A stretch of 64,000 nucleotides of DNA, from the NCBI GenBank assembly GCA_963921795.1, contig OY997653.1, positions 24,039,158 to 24,103,157 on the forward strand, written 5' to 3'. Under the pieces are notes generated by a model, which did not search any database, was not told the origin of the DNA, and saw nothing but the letters and a program-made list of their open reading frames with translations. The stretch is from Nannobrachium achirus (lineage: Eukaryota > Chordata > Actinopteri > Myctophiformes > Myctophidae). This document shows, piece after piece, positions 9,481-21,559 of this stretch. The position numbers and the translations under genes were made by a program. The stretch's first letter is position 1, and each line of letters opens with the position of its first letter.

Positions 9481-11448
9481 TTATATAATTTTAATTAATG
9501 GATGTTTGGGGCTATTTACATTGAAGTGATTCATTAGATATAAATTTATTCGAAAGGCTTGAGGCTTGAGGTAAGTTATCAGGTCTCCTTGGTGGAAACC
9601 TTGGTTCGTGTAGAAGCCCATGGCAGCAGCATTTCCCGTGTCCACGTGACTGTAGGGGGAAGAAAATGAGATTCAGGATGAGTTTAAAAGTGATAAAATA
9701 ACTAATGGATGTTTGGGGCTTAATTGTGTTTATGCAAAACCAAACACAATCATAGTCTGTAAAGCACTTTAAGCTGCATTTCATGTCATTAAAGGTGCTA
9801 TACAAATACAGTTTATTATTATTACTACATTAATAATAATTATTATTACTCACAGCCGGATGCTGCTGTACTGTTTTTTATTTTGATTATAGATGTCTTT
9901 CACATGGTTCAGCAGCTTTGATCCTAGAATGAGAATACAGACAGTTTTTAAAACAAAGCGCATGATTAATTTGAAGTGAACTCAACTGAACTGATGGTAT
10001 TGTAATACTGAACTGAACACCATACCGATATGCTGCCTTCTGACAATAGGGTCGGTGGTGATGGCGCTGATAAATAGGTATTTGCCATTCTTTTTCTTTA
10101 CCTCCTCCTCCTTAACAAGCACCACCCCAACTAGATTGTTCTTGTAGATTGCTGAAGTTATAAACAAAGAAGCTGAAGATTAGTTTCATCAAAATGCAGT
10201 GGAACTCTGAAAATATATAGGCCTAGTTAATTACTAATAGATGGTCAGTGAAACTGTTTTCTTACAGCAGTTATATGTGAAACTTGGCAAGTGCTAATAG
10301 ATTTATTTGTGAAGGGAGGAAATGCTTTTACATTTTTGAGCGGTGCTTCTGGAGGGAGCTAAGCTCCAACATCTGTCTTTGTCCGGTTCTCATAAAATGT
10401 TCGATCAAAAAAGATGTCAGAGCCCTAAAGTAAACTGAAGTGTGTCCTACTTGTGGCCTAGATATACTCTACATCTTGACACAAACATCTCAAAGTGTGT
10501 TGTACGCCCAGGCTCCCATTGGCCAAGCTTCGCAGGACACGCTGTGATTGGCCAGCAGGAGGCTTGATGAAATTAACCCAAAAATAGCTCCTCTCACTTC
10601 ACACTAGGTGTGAGTTTTTGAAGGCCCATAAGACCATGTGTGACTGATAGGATTTCCTACTCAAGTTATCTAACTTGGATGAGTCGTCTCACCTTGCCTG
10701 GAAAACCCCTTTTTGGTGTGTTCTTCAAACCACCCGAAGTCCTTTGCTTTATCAGAGACCTTTGTTTGAATAAGAAGCATGTTTATTGGTCCTCTGGTGT
10801 CTTTTATGGGAATGACCTTCAGGTCAACCTTACTGTATGAAGAGCAAAACGTACATGGTTAAAACACCTGGGGCTGTGTTTTGATTGTCTCAAGTAGCAG
10901 ATCTTATGTCTTAACTTAAAGGCCTGTCCATACTGTCTCTGACCACCAAACATTTTGTCTGAGAGTTCTGACTTTCCGGGGTGCAGCGTTTCGAACTCTT
11001 AATTCAGGGTAATGCTTTTCAGAAGAAGCGAGTGACGTCATTTTGTAGTAGAACCGGACCTTTCTGATAAGGTTCGGTGGTCGGAGACCAGTGTGTTTAA
11101 GTTAAGGCATAAGAGCTGGTACTTAAGAAGTACATGCTACAAACACCACTCTGTACATCACCTAAATTAATTTTAAACCAGAGCGGTCATACAACAACAT
11201 AACAATTGGGCCTTTGTGGCCTTCGTTAGGTATACTGAATGGCAAGTGAAGAGAAGGGTTATTCCGTAAAATATGTTATGTGCTTGCACATGTGTGTTAT
11301 GTGCAAGCACATAACGGCATCTTCATTGTCCGTCTCCACCTTAGTGCACAATATATACTAAACACCGTACCAGTTCCCTGTTTTGCTCCTATGTTCAGAA
11401 GCCAACTGACCTGCTGGTCTCTCACCAAGCCTGGTCCGCCATGGCCAT
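9481..11448 (-). CDS. GNAT N-acetyltransferase, NAA50-like, K-type gene B (5 exons, 175 aa)
   Basis: Exons: 11426-11448, 10693-10832, 10026-10151, 9854-9923, 9481-9649, all with GT-AG borders. It is a near-identical tandem copy of gene A, offset by about 2.78 kb. Exon 3 ends in VRRQHIG, so the Arg-Arg of the NAA50 CoA loop is kept (gene A has Ser-Arg), but the central Gly is still His. One inserted A near the 3-prime end (CGAAAGG at about 9551 against CGAAGG in A) shifts the last codons. The C-terminus therefore becomes LKPQAFRINLYLMNHF... and runs to a TAA at 9481, 22 residues longer than in A. Catalytic His is kept and the Tyr73 position is Phe. It is either a genuine variant or early decay. 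Confidence 0.65.
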
Positions 11449-11613
11449 CTGTTGCCACACTAAAAATGTTTCTGGTCAAGTAGCTTCACCTGTATGTTGC
11501 TGTGATGACAATCCACTAAATAACCATCAAACATACGATACCTGCCTAAATAACAATCAAAACTAAAATGGTCAACTTCAAACAAAACCCAAATGTCTGC
11601 ACAAACCAAACGA

Positions 11614-11985
11614 CTATTTACATTGAAGTGATTCATTTGCTATAAATATATTCGAAGGCTTGAGGCAAGTTATTAGGCTTCCCATCTGGAAATCATGGTG
11701 CGTGTAAAAGCCCATGGCAGCAGTATTTCCCGTGGTTTTCACCCCGACAACGACGATATGTGAAAATAGCTGATCTCCATGCGTGCGTGCTGTGTGTACG
11801 GACCTATAGTGTAGACCTCCACGGGTCTGTTGTAAATCTGTGCCATGGCCTGGATCTCGAGGTGGTCCCCGTAGCAGTTGTTTTGCCTCTTTTCCATTTA
11901 CCAATGTAAATGTACTTCCCAATTCCATCAGGGTCTTTTCTGTCGTCCACGAGCACTGCCCCAACCAGCTGCTCTTTGTAGATCG
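11614..11985 (-). pseudogene. Chimeric relic c3 (exon 3 half + OTU fragment + exon 5)
   Basis: Same structure as c2, at a spacing of 2783 bp. The OTU fragment is 11739-11897 and stays open, with AMAQIYNRP in place of AMAQMYNRP. Confidence 0.7.
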
Positions 11986-12328
11986 CTGAAGTTATAAACA
12001 GAGGATAAGTTGAAGATTAGTTTCATCAAAAGGCAGTGGATGACTGCAATTATATGTTCAACTTGGCAAGTGCTAATAGATTTTATTGTGAAGGGAGGAA
12101 ATGCCTTTACAATACCTACAAGGCTTGGAGGTTTTGTATTAGGTCTCCCTCTGGAAACCATGGTGCCTGTAAAAGCCCATGGCAGCATTATTTCCCTGTG
12201 TCCGTGTGACTGTAGGGGGAAGGAAGTGAGATTCAGGATGAGTTGAAAAGTGATAAAATAACTTTATATAATTTTAATTAATGGATGTTTGGGGCTATTT
12301 ACATTGAAGTGATTCATTAGATATAAAT

Positions 12329-13695
12329 TTATTCGAAGGCTTGAGTCTTGAGGTAAGTTATCAGGTCTCCTTGGTGGAAACCTTGGTTCGTGTAGAAGCC
12401 CATGGCAGCAGCATTTCCCGTGTCCACGTGACTGTAGGGGGAAGAAAATGAGATTCAGGATGAGTTGAAAAGTGATAAAATAACTAATGGATGTTTGGGG
12501 CTTAATTGTGTTTATGCAAAACCAAACACAATCATAGTCTGTAAAGCACTTTAAGCTGCATTTCATGTCATTAAAGGTGCTATACAAATACAGTTTATTA
12601 TTATTACTACATTAATAATAATTATTATTACTCACAGCCGGATGCTGCTGTACTGTTTTTTATTTTGATTATAGATGTCTTTCACGTGGTTCAGCAGCTT
12701 TGATCCTAGAATGAGAATACAGACAGTTTTTAAAACAAAGCGCATGATTAATTTGAAGTGAACTCAACTGAACTGATGGTATTGTAATACTGAACTGAAC
12801 ACCATACCGATATGCTGCCTTCTGACAATAGGGTCGGTGGTGATGGCGCTGATAAATAGGTATTTGCCATTCTTTTTCTTTACCTCCTCCTCCTTAACAA
12901 GCACCACCCCAACTAGATTGTTCTTGTAGATTGCTGAAGTTATAAACAAAGAAGCTGAAGATTAGTTTCATCAAAATGCAGTGGAACTCTGAAAATATAT
13001 AGGCCTAGTTAATTACTAATAGATGGTCAGTGAAACTGTTTTCTTACAGCAGTTATATGTGAAACTTGGCAAGTGCTAATAGATTTATTTGTGAAGGGAG
13101 GAAATGCTTTTACATTTTTGAGCGGTGCTTCTGGAGGGAGCTAAGCTCCAACATCTGTCTTTGTCCGGTTCTCATAAAATGTTCGATCAAAAAAGATGTC
13201 AGAGCCCTAAAGTAAACTGAAGTGTGTCCTACTTGTGGCCTAGATATACTCTACATCTTGACACAAACATCTCAAAGTGTGTTGTACGCCCAGGCTCCCA
13301 TTGGCCAAGCTTCGCAGGACACGCTGTGATTGGCCAGCGGGAGGCTTGATGAAATTAACCCAAAAATAGCACCTCTCACTTCACACTAGGTGTGAGTTTT
13401 TGAAGGCCAATAAGACCATGTGTGACTGATGGGATTTCCTACTCAAGTTATCTAACTTGGATGATTAACTCATAAAATAGCACCGCTCACTTCACACTAG
13501 GTGTGATTTTCTAAGGCCGATGAGACCTGGAAGAATGTGTGACTGGTGGGAGTTGTCTCACCTTGCATGGACAGTGGTGCGTATCCACGATACCAGCTGA
13601 AATCTTTTGCTGCTGGTAAGACATTTGTGTTGACAAAATGTTTGTTGAGGGCTGGCATGTCTTTATTTAAGCTGATTTTATTCAGCTTTAAATCA
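12329..13695 (-). pseudogene. Hybrid NAA50-like copy C: K-type exons 3-5 with a foreign exon 2
   Basis: Exons 3-5 (12808-12933, 12636-12705, 12329-12431) are intact K-type with good splice sites. The K-type exon 2 is gone: its downstream flank breaks off at about 13464 (CTTGGATGA|TTAACTCAT). Another exon 2 type follows at 13562-13695, reading LKLNKISLNKDMPALNKHFV and ending GYAPLSMQG. This exon 2 has the same phases, so exons 2-5 could be spliced into one open frame. No exon 1 was found upstream. It could be a hybrid gene with an unrecognised first exon, or a 5-prime truncated copy. Confidence 0.55.
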
Positions 13696-13699
13696 CTGT

Positions 13700-14193
13700 G
13701 TGAAGAGCAAAACCTACATGGTTAAAACACCTTGGGCTGTATTTTGATGGTCTTATGTACCAGTTGTCTTGTCTTAAGGCCTATGTGGCCTCTGTTAGGT
13801 ATAGTGACTAGCAAGTGAACAGATGGCTATAGAGTATGAAGGCAAAAGTGGGCAGAGTTCATTTTTATTTCTTTTTTCCATCAGTTTCTCTCTTTATTTC
13901 AAATAATGTAGGCATCTTTGACATGGCTGAGGGTGTTTTTCACTGTCCCAACATTCGAACACTGCCAATGCTTTAAAATGGCCATGGTGATGATGACTAC
14001 AGTATGTGTCCCTGTTTCTTTTATCTTTTTTAAGTTATAAACAGGGTTGGGGGTAAACAGTCTCAAAACCGCTCATTCATTATTTTGAATTGTAAAAGTG
14101 TACTTCCGGGCAGTTGGCCATGCTTCCAAAGAAGTCTTATCTTTTGTCCATTTGAAAGGTCTATACAAATAGTTTATTATTATTATTACTCAC
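13700..14193. other. Upstream region of copy C, no gene seen
   Basis: Shared with 17.92-18.41 kb and, with the Helitron-like insertion, with 5.57-5.88 and 26.8-27.75 kb. It ends in a SINE-like tail (CCATTTGAAAGGTCTATACA, then TTATTATTATT). A short minus-strand ATG context (MSKMPT...) is present, but no GT donor follows it. Confidence 0.5.
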
Positions 14194-14726
14194 AGTTCGA
14201 TTTGGCTGTGGGTCTTTTTCTTCTGCCTTAGAATACCTTCAATGTAAATGTCGTTGTCCAAGTTCTCCCAGTTTCAAATTTGTACATTCATTCACAAAGT
14301 AAAGCCCTGCTTCATCGCACAAGTCCGTCGCACACAAGTAGTGAAAACAGCAGATCTACAAGCACACAATGCCTCGCTGTGCAAGGCGTTGTGTGCTTGT
14401 AGATCGTCTGTTTTCACTAGTTCAAATCGTTTTTTAAAATGAAAAATGCGAAACAAACGGCTTTGGACATACAAGGTTTTCACCCCGACAACGACGATAT
14501 GTGAAAATAGCTGATCTCCATGCGTGCGTGCTGTGTGTACGGACCTATAGTGTAGACCTCCACGGGTCTGTTGTACATCTGCGCCATGGCCTGGATCTCG
14601 AGGTGGTCCCCGTAGCAGTCGTTTTGCCTCTTTTCCATTTACCAATGTAAATGTACTTCCCAATTCCATCAGGGTCTTTTCTGTCGTCCACGAGCACTGC
14701 CCCAACCAGCTGCTCTTTGTAGATCG
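14194..14726 (-). pseudogene. Chimeric relic c4 (like c1)
   Basis: Copy of c1 at a distance of 8304 bp. It includes the hairpin at 14340-14419 and the OTU fragment at 14480-14638, with [10 protein letters not shown] instead of [11 protein letters not shown] frame-shifted exon 5 relic follows upstream (to 14950). Confidence 0.7.
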
Positions 14727-15049
14727 CTGAAGTTATAAACAGAGGATAAGTTGAAGATTAGTTACATCAAAAGGCAGTGGATGACTGCAATTATATGTTC
14801 AACTTGGCAAGTGCTAATAGATTTTATTGTGAAGGGAGGAAATGCCTTTACAATACCTACAAGGCTTGGAGGTTTTGTATTAGGTCTCCCTCTGGAAACC
14901 ATGGTGCCTGTAAAAGCCCATGGCAGCATTATTTCCCCGTGTCCGTGTGACTGTAGGGGGAAGGAAGTGAGATTCAGGATGAGTTGAAAAGTGATAAAAT
15001 AACTTTATATAATTTTAATTAATGGATGTTTGGGGCTATTTACATTGAA

Positions 15050-15393
15050 GTGATTCATTCGCTAGTAATATGTTCGAATGCATGCCATGGAGGTAATTTA
15101 TTAGGCTTTCCCTCTGGAAACCATGGTGCCATTAAAAGCCCATGGCAGCATTATTTCCCTGTGTCCACGTGACTGTAGGGGGAAGGAAGTCACACAAAAG
15201 TAGCAGGTCCATAAGTAATAACTTAAGTACGGTAATACACAATAAGATTATACATAATGTAAGTAAGTAATAACATCCAAAAGTAGCAGATCCATAACCT
15301 TGATTGATTGAATATTTTATTAGACAACAATGTATAAGGCAAGTTATGTCTTCATCGGAAAAAAGTTAATTGATCTGAAACACACAGGTAGTA
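15050..15393. other. Junction region with a second exon 5 relic
   Basis: A minus-strand exon 5 relic (acceptor near 15173) has the same GGGAAATAA lesion as the others. Next to it is a stretch not seen in other units (CACACAAAAGTAGCAGGTCC onward) that joins array units of different origin. No coding signal otherwise. Confidence 0.45.
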
Positions 15394-15765
15394 CTATTTA
15401 CATTGAAGTGATTCATTTGCTATAAATATATTCGAAGGCTTGAGGCAAGTTATTAGGCTTCCCATCTGGAAATCATGGTGCGTGTAAAAGCCCATGGCAG
15501 CAGTATTTCCCGTGGTTTTCACCCCGACAACGACGATATGTGAAAATAGCTGATCTCCATGCGTGCGTGCTGTGTGTACGGACCTATAGTGTAGACCTCC
15601 ACGGGTCTGTTGTAAATCTGCGCCATGGCCTGGATCTCGAGGTGGTCCCCGTAGCAGTTGTTTTGCCTCTTTTCCATTTACCAATGTAAATGTACTTCCC
15701 AATTCCATCAGGGTCTTTTCTGTCGTCCACGAGCACTGCCCCAACCAGCTGCTCTTTGTAGATCG
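15394..15765 (-). pseudogene. Chimeric relic c5 (like c2)
   Basis: Copy of c3 at a distance of 3780 bp, with the OTU fragment at 15519-15677. It is essentially identical to c2 and c3, which points to recent tandem exchange. Confidence 0.7.
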
Positions 15766-16108
15766 CTGAAGTTATAAACAGAGGAGAAGTTGAAGATTAG
15801 TTTCATCAAAAGGCAGTGGATGACTGCAATTATATGTTCAACTTGGCAAGTGTTAATAGATTTTATTGTGAAGGGAGGAAATGCCTTTACAATACCTACA
15901 AGGCTTGGAGGTTTTGTATTAGGTCTCCCTCTGGAAACCATGGTGCCTGTAAAAGCCCATGGCAGCATTATTTCCCCGTGTCCGTGTGACTGTAGGGGGA
16001 AGGAAGTGAGATTCAGGATGAGTTGAAAAGTGATAAAATAACTTTATATAATTTTAATTAATGGATGTTTGGGGCTATTTACATTGAAGTGATTCATTAG
16101 ATATACAT

Positions 16109-17919
16109 TTATTCGAAGGCTTGAGGCTTGAGGTAAGTTATCAGGTCTCCTTGGTGGAAACCTTGGTTCGTGTAGAAGCCCATGGCAGCAGCATTTCCCG
16201 TGTCCACGTGACTGTAGGGGGAAGAAAATGAGATTCAGGATGAGTTGAAAAGTGATAAAATAACTAATGGATGTTTGGGGCTTAATTGTGTTTATGCAAA
16301 ACCAAACACAATCATAGTCTGTAAAGCACTTTAAGCTGCATTTCATGTCATTAAAGGTGCTATACAAATACAGTTTATTATTATTACTACATTAATAATA
16401 ATTATTATTACTCACAGCCGGATGCTGCTGTACTGTTTTTTATTTTGATTATAGATGTCTTTCACGTGGTTCAGCAGCTTTGATCCTAGAATGAGAATAC
16501 AGACAGTTTTTAAAACAAAGCGCATGATTAATTTGAAGTGAACTCAACTGAACTGATGGTATTCCTATTTAAAGGAACTCATTGAACCCCCGGATTCCAC
16601 CCGCTCCACCCGCTCCCTCCGCTCTGCAAACACCAACACACTTAAGGGCAAAAACACAAAGCTACGCACTATGGGGGATCGGGCTTTTAGCTCAGCTGCT
16701 CCTCGACTGTGGAACGACCTCCCCGACCATCTGAGAGCACCACAGTCTATTGACATTTTTAAAGGGGGACTAAAGACTTTTCTTTTTAACAAGGCGTTTG
16801 CCTAGGCCCTAGACAGTCGTTGGATGTTTTATGTGTTTTTCTTAGCTGTGTATAGGTGATCAATGTTCTGATTTTATTCACTGTGTTCTCGTTTTAATTC
16901 TTAGTTGTTTTAGTTTTTCGATTTTAATGTAGCACTTTGAGATTTGCTTCAAATGTAAAGTGCGTTATAAATAAAATTTATTATTATTATTAAAATGTAT
17001 TATTATTGTAATACTGAACTGAACACCATACCGATATGCTGCCTTCTGACAATAGGGTCGGTGGTGATGGCGCTGATAAATAGGTATTTGCCATTCTTTT
17101 TCTTTACCTCCTCCTCCTTAACAAGCACCACCCCAACTAGATTGTTCTTGTAGATTGCTGAAGTTATAAACAAAGAAGCTGAAGATTAGTTTCATCAAAA
17201 TGCAGTGGAACTCTGAAAATATATAGGCCTAGTTAATTACTAATAGATGGTCAGTGAAACTGTTTTCTTACAGCAGTTATATGTGAAACTTGGCAAGTGC
17301 TAATAGATTTATTTGTGAAGGGAGGAAATGCTTTTACATTTTTGAGCGGCGCTTCTGGAGGGAGCTAAGCTCCAACATCTGTCTTTGTCCGGTTCTCATA
17401 AAATGTTCGATCAAAAAAGATGTCAGAGCCCTAAAGTAAACTGAAGTGTGTCCTACTTGTGGCCTAGATATACTCTACATCTTGACACAAACGTCTCAAA
17501 GTGTGTTGTACGCCCAGAGTCCCATTGGCCAAGCTTCGCAGGACACGCTGTGATTGGCCAGCGGGAGGCTTGATGAAATTAACCCAAAAATAGCACCTCT
17601 CACTTCACACTAGGTGTGAGTTTTTGAAGGCCCATAAGACCATGTGTGACTGATGGGATTTCCTACTCAAGTTATCTAACTTGGATGATTAACTCATAAA
17701 ATAGCACCGCTCACTTCACACTAGGTGTGATTTTCTAAGGCCGATGAGACCTGGAAGAATGTGTGACTGGTGGGAGTTGTCTCACCTTGCATGGACAGTG
17801 GTGCGTATCCACGATACCAGCTGAAATCTTTTGCTGCTGGTAAGACATTTGTGTTGACAAAATGTTTGTTGAGGGCTGGCATGTCTTTATTTAAGCTGAT
17901 TTTATTCAGCTTTAAATCA
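16109..17919 (-). pseudogene. Hybrid NAA50-like copy D, LINE in intron 3
   Basis: Exon 2 (17786-17919) is the LKLNKISLNKDM type. Exon 3 (17032-17157), exon 4 (16416-16485) and exon 5 (16109-16211) are intact K-type. Intron 3 holds a LINE 3-prime fragment (16565-17000). The same exon 2 swap junction as in copy C lies at about 17688. The exons are open and spliceable, but no exon 1 was recognised, so coding status is uncertain. Confidence 0.55.
16565..17000 (+). mobile_element. LINE 3-prime fragment (C-terminal ORF2 end + tail)
   Basis: An 80-codon frame at 16566-16805 encodes RSLRSANTN...RAFSSAAPRLWNDLPDHLR...FKGGLKTFLFNKAFA, the conserved C-terminus of L2/CR1-type fish LINE ORF2. The tail AGCACTTTGAGATTTGCTTC and (TTA)n follow. 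It is 5-prime truncated and inserted in intron 3 of copy D only (the site is empty in A, B, C and E). Confidence 0.85.
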
Positions 17920-18417
17920 CTGTGTGAAGAGCAAAACCTACATGGTTAAAACACCTTGGGCTGTATTTTGATGGTCTTATGTACCAGTTGTCTTGTCTTA
18001 AGGCCTATGTGGCCTCTGTTAGGTATAGTGACTAGCAAGTGAACAGATGGCTATAGAGTATGAAGGCAAAAGTGGGCAGAGTTCATTTTTATTTCTTTTT
18101 TCCATCAGTTTCTCTCTTTATTTCAAATAATGTAGGCATCTTTGACATGGCTGAGGGTGTTTTTCACTGTCCCAACATTCGAACACTGCCAATGCTTTAA
18201 AATGGCCATGGTGATGATGACTACAGTATGTGTCCCTGTTTCTTTTATCTTTTTTAAGTTATAAACAGGGTTGGGGGTAAACAGTCTCAAAACCGCTCAT
18301 TCATTATTTTGAATTGTAAAAGTGTACTTCCGGGCAGTTGGCCATGCTTCCAAAGAAGTCTTATCTTTTGTCCATTTGAAAGGTCTATACAAATAGTTTA
18401 TCATTATTATTACTCAC

Positions 18418-18950
18418 AGTTCGATTTGGCTGTGGGTCTTTTTCTTCTGCCTTAGAATACCTTCAATGTAAATGTCGTTGTCCAAGTTCTCCCAGTTTCA
18501 AATTTGTACATTCATTCACAAAGTAAAGCCCTGCTTCATCGCACAAGTCCGTCGCACACAAGTAGTGAAAACAGCAGATCTACAAGCACACAACGCCTCG
18601 CTGTGCAAGGCGTTGTGTGCTTGTAGATCGTCTGTTTTCACTAGTTCAAATCGTTTTTTAAAATGAAAAATGCGAAACAAACGGCTTTGGACATACAAGG
18701 TTTTCACCCCGACAACGACGATATGTGAAAATAGCTGATCTCCATGCGTGCGTGCTGTGTGTACGGACCTATAGTGTAGACCTCCACGGGTCTGTTGTAC
18801 ATCTGCGCCATGGCCTGGATCTCGAGGTGGTCCCCGTAGCAGTTGTTTTGCCTCTTTTCCATTTACCAATGTAAATGTACTTCCCAATTCCATCAGGGTC
18901 TTTTCTGTCGTCCACGAGCACTGCCCCAACCAGCTGCTCTTTGTAGATCG
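18418..18950 (-). pseudogene. Chimeric relic c6 (like c1)
   Basis: Copy of c4 at a distance of 4224 bp. Hairpin 18564-18643, OTU fragment 18704-18862, exon 3 half up to 18950. An exon 5 relic lies upstream (to 19174). Confidence 0.7.
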
Positions 18951-19293
18951 CTGAAGTTATAAACAGAGGATAAGTTGAAGATTAGTTACATCAAAAGGCA
19001 GTGGATGACTGCAATTATATGTTCAACTTGGCAAGTGTTAATAGATTTTATTGTGAAGGGAGGAAATGCCTTTACAATACCTACAAGGCTTGGAGGTTTT
19101 GTATTAGGTCTCCCTCTGGAAACCATGGTGCCTGTAAAAGCCCATGGCAGCATTATTTCCCCGTGTCCGTGTGACTGTAGGGGGAAGGAAGTGAGATTCA
19201 GGATGAGTTGAAAAGTGATAAAATAACTTTATATAATTTTAATTAATGGATGTTTGGGGCTATTTACATTGAAGTGATTCATTAGATATACAT

Positions 19294-21498
19294 TTATTCG
19301 AAGGCTTGAGGCTTGAGGAAAGTTATCAGGTCTCCTTGGTGGAAACCTTGGTTCGTGTAGAAGCCCATGGCAGCAGCATTTCCCGTGTCCACGTGACTGT
19401 AGGGGGAAGAAAATGAGATTCAGGATGAGTTGAAAAGTGATAAAATAACTAATGGATGTTTGGGGCTTAATTGTGTTTATGCAAAACCAAACACAATCAT
19501 AGTCTGTAAAGCACTTTAAGCTGCATTTCATGTCATTAAAGGTGCTATACAAATACAGTTTATTATTATTACTACATTAATAATAATTATTATTACTCAC
19601 AGCCGGATGCTGCTGTACTGTTTTTTATTTTGATTATAGATGTCTTTCACGTGGTTCAGCAGCTTTGATCCTAGAATGAGAATACAGACAGTTTTTAAAA
19701 CAAAGCGCATGATTAATTTGAAGTGAACTCAACTGAACTGATGGTATTGTAATACTGAACTGAACACCATACCGATATGCTGCCTTCTGACAATAGGGTC
19801 GGTGGTGATGGTGCTGATAAATAGGTATTTGCCATTCTTTTTCTTTACCTCCTCCTCCTTAACAAGCAACACCCCAACTATAGTCCAGGCAAACTAGCTC
19901 ATTTTGGAACCAAAACACAAAGTAATTGTAACATAATTTTTTTCTTCACAGACCTTTTCTATAAGGTCTCCAGAACAACATACTAAAAGTCCTAAGAAAT
20001 CCTAATTGCGGAAATATGTTTAATTGGCACCAATCCAAGAAATCCACCCAGGAAAATACCCAGAAAAATATATTTTTTTTATTTTATTTTTATTTAAGGA
20101 GGATGTGAGGGGTCTAACTAGGGGTTTGTCATGATGCCGAATCCATTGCAGGCATTTTTTTTGCACAAAAAATCTTCCGTGGGCTAGAAATGGCCTCAGA
20201 AAACAATACACGTATGGGTGAGAATTCATGTTAGTCGGAGGCATTAGTTTTTTTTTTACTCGTGCTAATCAGTCTAAAAGTGCAAAACTTTGCACAGATG
20301 TAGCTCAGGGCATGCTCTAATGATTTAGCTAGGGCGCCCGAGTCTGCGACATTCGGGGTCGCCACAGCGGCCAAATCAAGTTGGGCTCCCATCGACTTTA
20401 GTGATGAAAAGTGATGAGTCAGAGTTTTGTGGGTGCTGTGGTGACCCCGAAGGTCGCCGACTCGGGCGCCCTAGCTAAATCATTAGAGCATGCCCTGAGC
20501 TACATCTGTGCAAAATTTTGCACTTTTAGACTGATTAGCACGAGAAAAAAAACCCTAAGGCCTCCGACTAACATGAATACTCACCCATACGTGTATTGTT
20601 TTCTGAGGCCATTTCTAGCCCACGGAATGTTTTTTGTGCAAAACAAATGCCTGCAATGGATTCAGCATCATGACAAACTCCTAGTTAGACCCCTCAGATC
20701 CTCCTTAAATACCCAGAAAAAAAATATTTTTCTGGGTATTTTCCTCCTGGGTGGATTTCTTGGATTGGTGCCAATTAAACATATTTCCGCAACTAGGATT
20801 TCTTAGGACTTTTAGTATGTTGTTCTGGAGACCTTATAGAAAAGGTCTGTGAAGAAAAAAATTATGTTACAATTACTTTGTCGTAAAACGCTAGATTGCC
20901 TGGACTACTAGTTAGTTTCATCAAAATGCAGTGGAACTCTGAAAATATATAGGCCTAGTTAATTACTAATAGATGGTCAGTGAAACTGTTTTCTTACAGC
21001 AGTTATATGTGAATAGATATAGTGCTAATAGATTTATTTGTGAAGGGAGGAAATGCTTTTACATTTTTGAGCGGTGCTTCTGGAGGGAGCTAAGCTCCGA
21101 CATCTGTCTTTGTCCGGTTCTCATAAAATGTTCGATCAAAAAAGATGTCTGAGCCCTAAAGTAAACTGAAGTGTGTCCTACATGTGGCCTAGATATGTCC
21201 TACATCTTGACACAAACATCTCAAAGTGTGTTGTACGCCCAGAGTCCCATTGGCCAAGCTTCGCAGGACTCGCTGTGATTGGCCAGTGGGAGGCTTGATG
21301 AAATTAACCCAAAAATAGCACCGCTCACTTCAAACTAGGTGTGACTTTTTTAAGGCCCATAAGACCTGGAAGAATGTGTGACTGATGGGAGTTGTCTCAC
21401 CTTGCATGGACAGAGGTCCGTATCCAAGATACCAGTTGAAATCTTTGTCTGTGTCCATTCTGTCTCTCTTGATGCTCAGCCTCTTCAGCTGGACATCA
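19294..21498 (-). pseudogene. NAA50-like copy E, exon 3 broken by a foldback transposon
   Basis: Exons 5 (19294-19396) and 4 (19601-19670) are intact K-type. Exon 3 is cut at 19880 by the 1027-bp palindromic element at 19881-20907. The bases that encoded its start, plus the acceptor, have been deleted. Exon 2 (21401-21498) is a third type, shorter by 12 codons, reading VQLKRLSIKRDRMDTDKDFN and ending GYGPLSMQG, with good splice sites. Exon 1 not found. It cannot make the acetyltransferase core. Confidence 0.75.
19881..20907. mobile_element. Foldback DNA transposon, 1 kb, arms about 500 bp
   Basis: Begins TAGTCCAGGCAAACTAGC and ends GCTAGATTGCCTGGACTA. The two halves are inverse copies almost to the centre (about 20400). 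Flanks are CTA on both sides, compatible with a 3-bp target duplication as in PIF/Harbinger elements, but the class is uncertain. ORFs such as those at 20020-20244 (minus) and 20411-20806 (plus) are mirror images of each other and not real genes. Confidence 0.85.
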
Positions 21499-21559
21499 CT
21501 GTGTGAAGAGCAAAATGTACATGGTTAAAACACCTTGGGCTGTATTGTGATGGTCTTAA

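Noticed and set aside
20020..20806. Paired ORFs of 74 and 131 residues sharing YVYCFLRPFLAHG
   Set aside because: Mirror-image reading of the foldback element at 19881-20907.
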